Source: Verrucomicrobia bacterium TMED44 (GTDB lineage: Bacteria; Verrucomicrobiota; Verrucomicrobiia; Opitutales; Seribacteraceae). From it: a stretch of 16,072 nt of DNA. This document shows, one piece after another, positions 1 through 7,656 of the stretch (the stretch's first letter is position 1; each line of letters begins with the position of its first letter). The DNA lies in contig NHCX01000017.1 in assembly GCA_002168015.1 (NCBI GenBank), forward strand, positions 3,306-19,377. Direction: 5' to 3'. Made by a program: the position numbers and the translations under genes. Under the pieces are notes generated by a model. It had not been told where the DNA came from. It saw only the letters and a list, made by a program, of their open reading frames with translations, and ran no database searches.

Positions 1-135
1 ATGCAAAAATACTTTCTAGAGGCCTTTTAAAGAGAGTGAAATTTTTAGATGCGATTGCTTTTGTGATTGCATGTAGGAACATTCAGTATGCACTACATTA
101 AAATACTGTATGTTATCCAACCCTAAAAGCGAAGC

Positions 136-142
136 GAGGAGG
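136..142 (+). promoter_or_regulatory. Strong Shine-Dalgarno of glgC
   Basis: GAGGAGG lies five bases before the ATG at 148, a near-perfect ribosome binding site that fixes the glgC start. It stands out because most other genes in the window have weak or no recognisable Shine-Dalgarno. The rest of 1-147 holds no gene I can support and no convincing -35/-10 pair. Confidence 0.75.
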
Positions 143-147
143 AAATT

Positions 148-1410
148 ATGAGTCGAAAAGTTCATTGTGTGATTATGGGAGGTGGTCGTGGGACACGCCT
201 TTATCCTTTGACAAAACTTCGTTGTAAGCCAGCTGTACCCCTTGCGGGTAAATACCGTTTAGTCGATATCCCTATCAGTAACTGTATAAATTCAGGATAC
301 AATCGCATTTATCTATTAAGTCAATTTAACACCGCTTCTTTACACAGGCATGTACAGGATGCGTATAGGTTTGACAGATTTGGACAAGGTTTTGTGGAAA
401 TACTCTCAGCTGAACAAACTGAATTCGGTGACGATTGGTATCAAGGCACTGCAGATGCTGTGAGGCGCAACCTAATACATTTTGGTGCAGATAAAGATGA
501 TATATTTGTGATTTTGTCAGGGGATCAATTATACCGTATGGATTTCTCAAAGATGGTGGAAGAGCATCTCGATAGAGGTGCGGAGATAACAGTTGCGGCA
601 AAACCTGTTCCTACCGATGAAGCAACTGGGCTTGGCTTATTACGAGTTGGGGAAAGTTCAAGGATTGTAGATTTTGTGGAAAAACCAACCGACCCTGAAG
701 TAATTGAGCGACTTGTTCCTCCCGAATTAAAAAGTGCAGATGGGAAAAATGATAGGTGTTTAGCTTCAATGGGAATCTATGTCTTTAATGCATCTTCGAT
801 GTTGGAGGCTCTGGATGGAGATGCAACTGATTTTGGTAAAGAGGTTATTCCATCACTTGTTGGAGAAAAAAATGTAAAGTGCCATATTTATGATGATTAT
901 TGGGAAGATATCGGGACAGTAAGGTCTTTTTTTGAAGCCAATCTTCAATTGTGTGATAACCATCCTCAATTTGACTTTTATGAGCAAAATCATCCCATTT
1001 ATAATTACCCGGATTTGCTTCCAATGTCTAAATTTAAGAATTCAAAATTGATTAAAACCAACTTCGCCAGTGGTTGTGTTGTAGGAGAATCCAATTTTAC
1101 CAGATGCGTGCTTGGGGTAAGATCAATTATTGGAGATACATGTAGCTTCAATAATGTGGTGATGATGGGAGCTGACAACTATGAGGTATTATCATCTGAG
1201 GGTACACCCGTGGGGGTAGGGGCTAATTCTAAAATTGAAAATGCTATCATTGATAAGAATGCCAGGATTGGTAAAAATGTTATTCTCTCTCCTCAGGGAA
1301 TGAAGGATGGATGGGCAGATCAAGGTGAAAATATATATGTAAGAGATGGAATTGTGTTGGTTGTAAAAAATGGAGTTGTTCCAGATAATACTTCCATCGG
1401 TTCTTTGTAA
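148..1410 (+). CDS. glgC: Glucose-1-phosphate adenylyltransferase (ADP-glucose pyrophosphorylase)
   Basis: Makes ADP-glucose from ATP and glucose-1-phosphate, the committed step of bacterial glycogen synthesis in the cytoplasm. The 420 residues match the family length. The N-terminal nucleotidyltransferase domain carries GGGRGTRLYPLT (residues 11-22) and KPAVPLAGKYRLVDIP just after it. WYQGTADAVRRN is at 97-108, SGDQLYRMDF at 124-133 with the catalytic-type Asp126, and the sugar-phosphate-binding VEKP at 177-180 (Lys179). YWEDIGT at 251-257 precedes the C-terminal left-handed beta-helix (roughly 300-420), which includes MGADNYE. The pattern is closer to the plant/cyanobacterial GlgC style than to the E. 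coli enzyme, whose N terminus is longer. The start is fixed by the Shine-Dalgarno at 136-142. No other glycogen gene is adjacent; gcvH follows after 42 bases. The family is secure; allosteric effectors cannot be read from sequence alone. Confidence 0.97.
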   Translation: MSRKVHCVIMGGGRGTRLYPLTKLRCKPAVPLAGKYRLVDIPISNCINSGYNRIYLLSQFNTASLHRHVQDAYRFDRFGQGFVEILSAEQTEFGDDWYQGTADAVRRNLIHFGADKDDIFVILSGDQLYRMDFSKMVEEHLDRGAEITVAAKPVPTDEATGLGLLRVGESSRIVDFVEKPTDPEVIERLVPPELKSADGKNDRCLASMGIYVFNASSMLEALDGDATDFGKEVIPSLVGEKNVKCHIYDDYWEDIGTVRSFFEANLQLCDNHPQFDFYEQNHPIYNYPDLLPMSKFKNSKLIKTNFASGCVVGESNFTRCVLGVRSIIGDTCSFNNVVMMGADNYEVLSSEGTPVGVGANSKIENAIIDKNARIGKNVILSPQGMKDGWADQGENIYVRDGIVLVVKNGVVPDNTSIGSL

Positions 1411-1452
1411 AAGTCGTTTGCCAAATTTAGTTTTTAAATTCAAAATTTATCT

Positions 1453-1839
1453 ATGAGTGAAATTCCAGAAAATTTATTTTACACAAAAGAGCACGAGTGG
1501 CTTAAAAATGAAGCAGACATGCATTGTGTCGTCGGTATTACTGATCATGCTCAGGATAGCTTAGGTGATGTAACCTTTGTTGAATTGCCCGAAGAAGGCA
1601 CTTCCTTTGGAAAAGGGGATGTATTTGGTGTGGTCGAGTCAGTCAAAGCAGCATCTGACCTTTACATGCCTTTGGGTGGAGAGATTATTGAGGTCAATGA
1701 AGGACTCGTTGACTCGCCTGAACTTTTAAACTCAGATCCCTACGCGAAAGGTTGGTTAGTCAAAATAAAAGCCTCAGAATCTGTTACAGAATCTGATTTG
1801 CTTTCTCCTGGAGGGTACAAAGAAGAAATTGGCAAATAA
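1453..1839 (+). CDS. gcvH: Glycine cleavage system H protein
   Basis: Small lipoyl carrier that shuttles the aminomethyl group between the P, T and L proteins of the glycine cleavage system in the cytoplasm. Its 128 residues are the usual H-protein size. The N-terminal pattern FYTKEHEWLK, then GITDHAQDSLGDV and FVELPEEG, is typical. The lipoylation site is in ESVKAASD, with the acceptor Lys at residue 65, followed by the conserved SPELLNSDPYAKGWLVKI stretch near residues 87-104. The ATG at 1453 has no clear Shine-Dalgarno but matches the start of family members. No gcvT or gcvP is adjacent, so this copy stands apart from the usual gcvTHP operon. It may be read through from glgC, since no terminator is visible in the 42 bases between them. 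Confidence 0.96.
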   Translation: MSEIPENLFYTKEHEWLKNEADMHCVVGITDHAQDSLGDVTFVELPEEGTSFGKGDVFGVVESVKAASDLYMPLGGEIIEVNEGLVDSPELLNSDPYAKGWLVKIKASESVTESDLLSPGGYKEEIGK

Positions 1840-1894
1840 TAATCAGCTTTGAATATCTCTTGCTAATAACGCCAAACTGTTCATATTTTATAGC

Positions 1895-4800
1895 ATGTTT
1901 CCCTCCATCGTCCATATTTTATATGTTCATAGGAATAGGTTATGTACTCAAGGGTTACTTTCTTTTGTTTTTATTGCATTGTCTGTTCTAACCCAAGGGA
2001 TTACGAAAGTACGGCCTACCACACTTGTTGTATCTCTCGAAGGCGAAGCCAAAGTTTATAACATCAAAGATGATTTTGAAGTAAACTTATCCCAAAATTC
2101 CATCGGTAAAAAAATAGATTCGAAATCGATAATTTCTACGGAAAAAAATGGCACTTTGGGGCTTTTATTTTCAAACGGTACCCTCATAACAATAAAACCG
2201 GGAAGTCGGTTTTTTATCCGTGAATATTCTCAAAAGATAATTTCTGCTGAGAATCTTCCCGACCCTTCTCAATTAGAGGAAGAACCCAGTCAATCAAAAT
2301 TGCTTGCTCATCTAGATTTTGGGGAACTGGTAGTAAAAGTGCCTAAACTCAAGAAAGGTTCAACTATGAATCTTACCAGTCCCCTCGGTACTGCAGGTAT
2401 TCGTGGCACCATGTTTCAAATGATGGCAGTGCGGAATGATGTAACTGGAGACATAATGGGAGGAGTGAATTTAATTTCTGGAGACATCTCCTACACAAAT
2501 ACAAATGGCGTAAAAACAAATTTATTCTCTGGTCAGTCTATTCAATTGGCTACATCCCGGCTTGGTGAAACGCAAGCATCCTTGACCGGCGGACTCGTTA
2601 ATTTAAGTCAAAAATTCGGAGCATCCCTTGCTGAGGACATACTGCCCCCTCCCATTGAGGTTTTATTTCCTACTCTTGCTAACGAAGCAGATTCAGAACA
2701 GTTATCATTAGAAATGGCCTCCCCTTTATCAACAGGTTTTGCTCAGACAGAATCTTTTGGGTTCGAAAACATTCATGATTTAGCTTCTGAGATATTCTTT
2801 CAAATTGAAGAGTCTGAGAATAATTCTGAATCTATATCTTTTGCCAGTTTAAATACAGCTGTGGGAACTGAAACCCCAACTGAGATTCTCGGAGGTGTCC
2901 CGGTTTCTTCGGTTGTAGTAGGGGTTACGGGCAATGGGGCAGGAGATTTCTTTATGGGATTACCGCCAACTTTGAGCCTTATAGGAGATGAAGTTTATAA
3001 AGTTGAAATGCTTGGACAACCATTCAGTGATTTCGATCCGTGGATCAATGCAAAGAATTTTCTCGATCAAGATATTTCAGGAAAGGCAACTCTTCTTAAC
3101 CCACCAGATATTAGATTTCCAGGAACATATGAATTAAACTACCGAGTAGAAGACATCAGAGGGTTTGTCTCTACAATTTCAAGAACTGTAAATGTAGTTA
3201 TCACTCCTCCTGTCATTACATTGTTTGGGGGACGCCAAGGCGTTATTCAACAAGACGCAGAAGTTGTTATTCCTTACTTGGTTCAAAGAAGAATACCAAC
3301 ATATCCAGTGGCAGATGATGGCCCATTCCAGTTGTTGGCAAATGATGATCCAGTTTACCCAGGCTACGACGCTAGGGATTTTGCGGGTCGAGACTTACGG
3401 GTTTATGTTGAGGTGTTAAATGACAAAAGCGTCGATTATACCCAACTCGGACAAATAACCGAACTTTCATTATCAGTAACCGACTTGCCCACTAGAAAAA
3501 TCAAAACCCCAGAAGGGAAGATTGTTTCAACTTCGGTTAAGCCTAAGATCAAGATTATTGATAATCTTCCGCCACTACTTTCTCACGACTTGGGCTTGGC
3601 AGAAAATAATCCGATGCAAGTTGAAGGTGTACTTGGAACCTTTTTTGTCGATCCAGGGATATCGATTTTAGATAACTACTACACACAGCAGGAGATTGAG
3701 CAACATCTAGGCTTACAAAGTGGATCCGCAGATAGTGCATTTGGCTTTGTCGATATGGAAGTTGCTGGAATTTATCGATTAGATTATCAGGGGATTATTG
3801 ATCCATCAGGGAATGAAGCCGAAACCCTTTCAAGGTGGGTAGAGGTGTTTGATGTTACTCCACCAGTTATGACATTATACGGTGCAGACCCTTACTATGT
3901 TGATGTAAACTCAACCAATGTATTTGTGGACCCCGGGGCATTCGCCCTAGATAATCTTGATCGATTAATAGAGTGGGAAAATGGAAATGGGCGAGTAAAA
4001 CTTAGTATTGAAAAGTTGATGGAAGACGATGTTACTTATCAAAAAGTAGATACAACCATTCCTGCCATTATGGCGGAAGCCAAGAAGCAAATTAGTTTAC
4101 ATGCTACCTTTAGGCTTACTTATAGTGTTCAGGATGTAGTAGGGAATGAATCATCTATTCAAAGGCAGTTAGTTCTCATCAATTCTCCATTCCCTGAACC
4201 TCGCTTGGTTATGCATGGTGATAGAACTTTCTATCATGAGGTTAATACTGAATTCAGCGATCCAGGGGTAACCGCATATAAAGATCTTGGCTCTGGACTT
4301 AAACCAATCAGTTTGAACGAATACATGACGGTCAATGCTTTTTTGGTGAATGACTTGGGGATCAAAGAACCAACTGTGATTGATCCTACTTTTGTTAACT
4401 TTTATGGGGCTCCACATCATGCTTCTAGCAAGGGTGAGTATTACATCGACAAGAATGGCAGTCGATTTGCAAAAGGTGATTCTGGATGGAGACGCCTCAT
4501 AATCGAATATTTTGTAGTCGATCAATTTGGAAATACGAATCAAATAGAACGAGAGGTAAGAATCCAAGACACAACTAAACCTGTCATCGTTCTTAATGAA
4601 GGACCGCAAGGTGTTAACTTCCCAGATTTACAAGGGGGTAAACCTTATGTAGAACCAGGGGCCACTATCACCGACAATTATGACTCTACTGTAAGTTTAA
4701 CTTCAACTCTTTTGCGTAAAGTTGGAGATCAATATGAGGAATTTGAAATTGCTGATTTAGACACCGATGGTTTTTCTCTACTAGGAGATTATATCATGCG

Positions 4801-7471
4801 GTACAAAGCAATCGACGCCAATGATAATGAAGTTATCTTGGAGCGAAAAATTACTGTGATTGATACAATCGCCCCTCAAGTCGCATTGGTTACTCATGAT
4901 TATTTTACTGGAACTCCTTTCTCTACTTTCAATACTAGCGAATTTGGAGATAAACCTATAGTAGATACTAAGTATCCTATACCAGATCCAGAAGTTATTG
5001 ACTTCCTGACTCCTATTTCCTCTCAATTTGCGGACGAGAAATTTAATGATTCTATTTTCGCAATAACTCTAGGTGACAATCAAAATTTTTACATTTCTTT
5101 AGAATCTGATCCAAACGGAATTGAAGCGTTTCTAGGACAACCAACCACAACTTATGTAAAAGATCCATCCACTCAAAGAAGTCGTGCTCATTATTCAGCT
5201 TTTTCAATAACTGATGGAACAAGAAAGCTACAAGACCCAGGTGTGTATGCAAGAAATGATACGGAGCTTGATTTTGAATTTTCACATACATTTGATATTG
5301 AATACATTGATGAGTTATTACCTACAGGATCTATTGATCCTAAGGTTGGTCGAGTAATTATCAACTATGTCATCAAGCAATCATCTGGAGAAGTTGTCTA
5401 CATTCCAAATGCAAGAAGTATTTACTTTTTAGACATTAAAGCTCCTAATTTTCTTTTTGAGCCATTGACTCCCGAGGACTCTAATCAGTTTATCTCTATA
5501 GAAGCGGGTATTCCCTTTCATGATGACGACTCCCAAGATGTTAAACTGTATGATATTGCATCAGGAGGATTTGGCTCTTTACAGAAGAATACTATAAGGG
5601 TTATCGACGCTAGAGACTATGTGGTAACGGAAGACATCTCCCGAAAAATATTTGAAGGAAGTTTAGAGTCTGAACTTGGTGGAAATCCAAATGGTAACTA
5701 TAATTTTGTAATTCCCTTGGCAGGTCATCCTGCAGATTCTACTAAAATGGAAGAAGCGATTGATACCACAAGACAGAACAATCTAAACAGAACCTTCTTA
5801 ATCGAGTACACCGCTGAGGATAAAAGAGACGAGAAGTACCCGAAACTTGAGTCAAATAAAGCAACACTCAAAAGACGATTTATTGTCAAAGATACAACCG
5901 CTCCAAAACTTACTGTTATGAACAATGTTTATTCTGCTAAATCCTACAGAATATATCATAAAACTATAGAGTTGGATTATCTCCTGGGTTCTCCAACAAA
6001 CAAAAATAAACCACTTGCTGACGGCACATCAATGAATGTCATAGTTGATAGCGAGGTCTCGGTGAAGGAATATTTAGCAAGGATATTTACGGTTGATGAT
6101 TTTGATAAAAATTTTGGTTATGCAGAAACTCGAGACACGAAGTGGTCAATTGATATTTCACCGGCTTACCAGGGAGCTGTTAAATACCCTGCGGATTTAG
6201 ATACCTATAAAGCAAAGTCGGACTCAGGCTATACTGTTACTATAAATGTTACGGATGAATCCGGAAATAAATCAGATGATGTGGTATTTAAACTTGTAGT
6301 TATCGATGCAACTCCCCCTGAGATTTACCTGTTAGGCGATGCAGAAATTCACGATTTCTTTCGGTTTGCTCCTAATACTTCTCTGACTAACCAAGAAGTT
6401 CCATGGGCTGATCGCCCGGTAGAAGATCCGAGTAACAAAGTATACGATGCTGATGGAAATTTGAAAACACCGTATAATTCAAGTGGTTTTACAGGAGGGG
6501 GGCACCGTATGCTTAGATCAAAGTATAATTTTATTGATCCTGGAGTATACGCAGAAGATTACAATGGAGATTTCGATGTAAGGACTGGGCTTTTTCCTGA
6601 TTTGGATGGTGATGGCATTGGGGAAACGCATGGATATGAAAAACTTCCACTCAATCAATATGATCTAATCAAATGGGATTTAAATTATTTTTCGAATAGC
6701 CAAACTTTTAAGACTGGCGTCATCTATGTTCATACTTCTTTTGTATCTGTTGAGAATGAACAAATGAACCTTACTGCGGGTATTACCCAAAATGAAGACT
6801 ACGCCCAAACTACATCTTCAGAGCAAACCAATGCTTCCATACCTACTGGCCCGAATTTGGACTTTAATTCATCATTTGCAAATGTGACCCAATTAAATGT
6901 TCAAAAAACTACCTTTAATTTCACATATGTGGTAAAGGACTCATGGGATAATGTCGTAAAAGAGCCTAAAGTTAGAAGAGTCCATATTTATGAGAGCGAA
7001 CAGTTTCCGGGATATGCATTTTACGCCACCCCTATTGTAAATGGCGTTGAACTAGCATCTTATTATGACACCAATGGAACGAGTGATAATTTTCTCTCCT
7101 CAATAAGAAAAGATCACGATGGTGATGGTGTGAGTGACTTTTGGGAAGTTGTTCTTAGCGAGCAAAATCAAAATGCACATTTGGATCCTAGTTTAGTTGA
7201 TTCTACATGGCACGATCCTCAAAAATTAAATTCCGCCTTAGCTAGTTTAACGAGAAAAAAATTAACTGTTGGTGGCGAGGATGTGTGGATAAATTCTTTT
7301 GGAGAGTTACGTGACAGAGTTAATGTTTTAGTAGATGGAATTAACAACAGCGATATCGGAAGACAAGGAATGTTTTCGAACGGTCAGGGGTTGAATCGAG
7401 TTAAAGATTCAGACATCAATTTCCCAGATAACAACATACTGAATCTTGATTTTAATAAAGCGATACCTTGA
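1895..7471 (+). CDS. Giant exported FecR-domain protein with DUF5011/Ig-like repeats
   Basis: An 1858-residue protein, probably secreted or surface-bound; its function is not known. The N terminus is a signal-peptide-like segment: charged RNR near residue 13, then a hydrophobic run GLLSFVFIALSVL (about 20-32). Residues about 45-215 look like a FecR domain (PF04773): SLEGEAKVYN, then SNGTLITIKPGSRF, and SPLGTAGIRGTMFQM from residue 162. From about 357 to 1560 come repeated beta-sandwich-like units resembling DUF5011 (Cry22Aa-type Ig-like), opening with (P)P-x-(I/L)-x-L-x-G and carrying DPG cores (585, 678, 788, 1114, 1548, with an EPG variant at 919). Two acidic Asp-rich loops, DLDGDG (1569) and DHDGDGVSDFWE (1740), resemble Ca-binding thrombospondin-3-like motifs. 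No C-terminal membrane anchor or sorting motif is visible. No sigma-factor gene lies beside it, so a FecR-type anti-sigma role is unlikely. The ATG at 1895 is the only start before the hydrophobic run; there is no Shine-Dalgarno. Confidence 0.88.
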   Translation: MFPSIVHILYVHRNRLCTQGLLSFVFIALSVLTQGITKVRPTTLVVSLEGEAKVYNIKDDFEVNLSQNSIGKKIDSKSIISTEKNGTLGLLFSNGTLITIKPGSRFFIREYSQKIISAENLPDPSQLEEEPSQSKLLAHLDFGELVVKVPKLKKGSTMNLTSPLGTAGIRGTMFQMMAVRNDVTGDIMGGVNLISGDISYTNTNGVKTNLFSGQSIQLATSRLGETQASLTGGLVNLSQKFGASLAEDILPPPIEVLFPTLANEADSEQLSLEMASPLSTGFAQTESFGFENIHDLASEIFFQIEESENNSESISFASLNTAVGTETPTEILGGVPVSSVVVGVTGNGAGDFFMGLPPTLSLIGDEVYKVEMLGQPFSDFDPWINAKNFLDQDISGKATLLNPPDIRFPGTYELNYRVEDIRGFVSTISRTVNVVITPPVITLFGGRQGVIQQDAEVVIPYLVQRRIPTYPVADDGPFQLLANDDPVYPGYDARDFAGRDLRVYVEVLNDKSVDYTQLGQITELSLSVTDLPTRKIKTPEGKIVSTSVKPKIKIIDNLPPLLSHDLGLAENNPMQVEGVLGTFFVDPGISILDNYYTQQEIEQHLGLQSGSADSAFGFVDMEVAGIYRLDYQGIIDPSGNEAETLSRWVEVFDVTPPVMTLYGADPYYVDVNSTNVFVDPGAFALDNLDRLIEWENGNGRVKLSIEKLMEDDVTYQKVDTTIPAIMAEAKKQISLHATFRLTYSVQDVVGNESSIQRQLVLINSPFPEPRLVMHGDRTFYHEVNTEFSDPGVTAYKDLGSGLKPISLNEYMTVNAFLVNDLGIKEPTVIDPTFVNFYGAPHHASSKGEYYIDKNGSRFAKGDSGWRRLIIEYFVVDQFGNTNQIEREVRIQDTTKPVIVLNEGPQGVNFPDLQGGKPYVEPGATITDNYDSTVSLTSTLLRKVGDQYEEFEIADLDTDGFSLLGDYIMRYKAIDANDNEVILERKITVIDTIAPQVALVTHDYFTGTPFSTFNTSEFGDKPIVDTKYPIPDPEVIDFLTPISSQFADEKFNDSIFAITLGDNQNFYISLESDPNGIEAFLGQPTTTYVKDPSTQRSRAHYSAFSITDGTRKLQDPGVYARNDTELDFEFSHTFDIEYIDELLPTGSIDPKVGRVIINYVIKQSSGEVVYIPNARSIYFLDIKAPNFLFEPLTPEDSNQFISIEAGIPFHDDDSQDVKLYDIASGGFGSLQKNTIRVIDARDYVVTEDISRKIFEGSLESELGGNPNGNYNFVIPLAGHPADSTKMEEAIDTTRQNNLNRTFLIEYTAEDKRDEKYPKLESNKATLKRRFIVKDTTAPKLTVMNNVYSAKSYRIYHKTIELDYLLGSPTNKNKPLADGTSMNVIVDSEVSVKEYLARIFTVDDFDKNFGYAETRDTKWSIDISPAYQGAVKYPADLDTYKAKSDSGYTVTINVTDESGNKSDDVVFKLVVIDATPPEIYLLGDAEIHDFFRFAPNTSLTNQEVPWADRPVEDPSNKVYDADGNLKTPYNSSGFTGGGHRMLRSKYNFIDPGVYAEDYNGDFDVRTGLFPDLDGDGIGETHGYEKLPLNQYDLIKWDLNYFSNSQTFKTGVIYVHTSFVSVENEQMNLTAGITQNEDYAQTTSSEQTNASIPTGPNLDFNSSFANVTQLNVQKTTFNFTYVVKDSWDNVVKEPKVRRVHIYESEQFPGYAFYATPIVNGVELASYYDTNGTSDNFLSSIRKDHDGDGVSDFWEVVLSEQNQNAHLDPSLVDSTWHDPQKLNSALASLTRKKLTVGGEDVWINSFGELRDRVNVLVDGINNSDIGRQGMFSNGQGLNRVKDSDINFPDNNILNLDFNKAIP
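2963..6560 (+). repeat. Region coding for diverged Ig-like (DUF5011-type) protein repeats
   Basis: Within the giant protein, units recur with a start such as PPVITLFGG (residue 438), PPVMTLYG (about 656), EPRLVMHGD (about 768), KPVIVLNEG (about 895), APKLTVMNN (about 1337) and PPEIYLLGD (about 1475). Each typically ends in a strand with YxVxDxxGN followed by a V-rich strand. Spacing is about 100-130 residues for the better units and longer in the middle (about 1000-1330), where units are degenerate or hold insertions. The DNA copies are strongly diverged, so this is an old protein-level repeat and not a recent tandem duplication. Unit borders are by eye. Confidence 0.7.
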
Positions 7472-7487
7472 CTTTACCCAAACACTA

Positions 7488-7562
7488 GCCCCCATAGTTT
7501 AACGGATAAAACAGTGGTTTCCTAAACCGTAGATCGAGGTTCGATTCCTCGTGGGGGCGCCA
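7488..7562 (+). tRNA. tRNA-Arg (anticodon CCT), CCA encoded
   Basis: A full cloverleaf folds by hand. The acceptor stem has seven pairs (7488-7494 with 7552-7558). The D stem GTTT/AAAC pairs 7497-7500 with 7509-7512. The anticodon stem pairs 7514-7518 with 7526-7530 around loop TTCCTAA, putting anticodon CCT at 7521-7523, which reads the AGG arginine codon. The T arm is CGAGG-TTCGATT-CCTCG (7535-7551), the discriminator is G7559 and CCA is encoded at 7560-7562. The gene begins 16 bases after the stop codon of the giant protein, so any private promoter would have to lie inside that coding region. Confidence 0.96.
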
Positions 7563-7563
7563 C

Positions 7564-7583
7564 TTAAGCAAGTTAATGCTTAA
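7564..7583 (+). repeat. Short inverted repeat just after the tRNA
   Basis: TTAAGCA and TGCTTAA form a seven-pair stem around a six-base loop, starting two bases after the tRNA CCA. There is no T-run behind it, so it is not a classical intrinsic terminator. It could still mark the tRNA 3' end for processing, or be chance in A+T-rich DNA. Confidence 0.3.
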
Positions 7584-7656
7584 AGGTACTAATTGGGTAA
7601 TGAGTTAAATTCTCCCATTGCTAATTAAAGATATTTGCCTAAATTTAAACCTGTTA

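Noticed and set aside
3..104. Open frame from the left edge ending at TAA near 104, possibly the tail of an upstream gene
   Set aside because: Only about 33 codons with no recognisable motif; a shorter frame ending at 30 is equally possible. Neither can be supported without the sequence to the left.
4169..5291. Minus-strand open frames of 79-146 codons inside the giant gene
   Set aside because: They are antisense to a strongly supported coding region with clear protein repeats, have no recognisable motifs and look like shadows of its codon pattern.
1895..7471. FecR-type anti-sigma regulator
   Set aside because: There is no adjacent sigma factor, no TonB-dependent receptor and no cytoplasmic FecR N-terminal domain; the architecture is that of a long extracellular protein.
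7488..7656. tRNA-Arg as an integration site with an attached element
   Set aside because: No integrase, no repeated tRNA 3' end downstream and no composition change; the neighbours are an ordinary permease and chromosomal genes.
7618..7656. TTG start giving a 13-residue longer AEC permease
   Set aside because: No Shine-Dalgarno, and the extra residues lie before the usual family start; the ATG at 7657 fits better, although TTG cannot be fully excluded.
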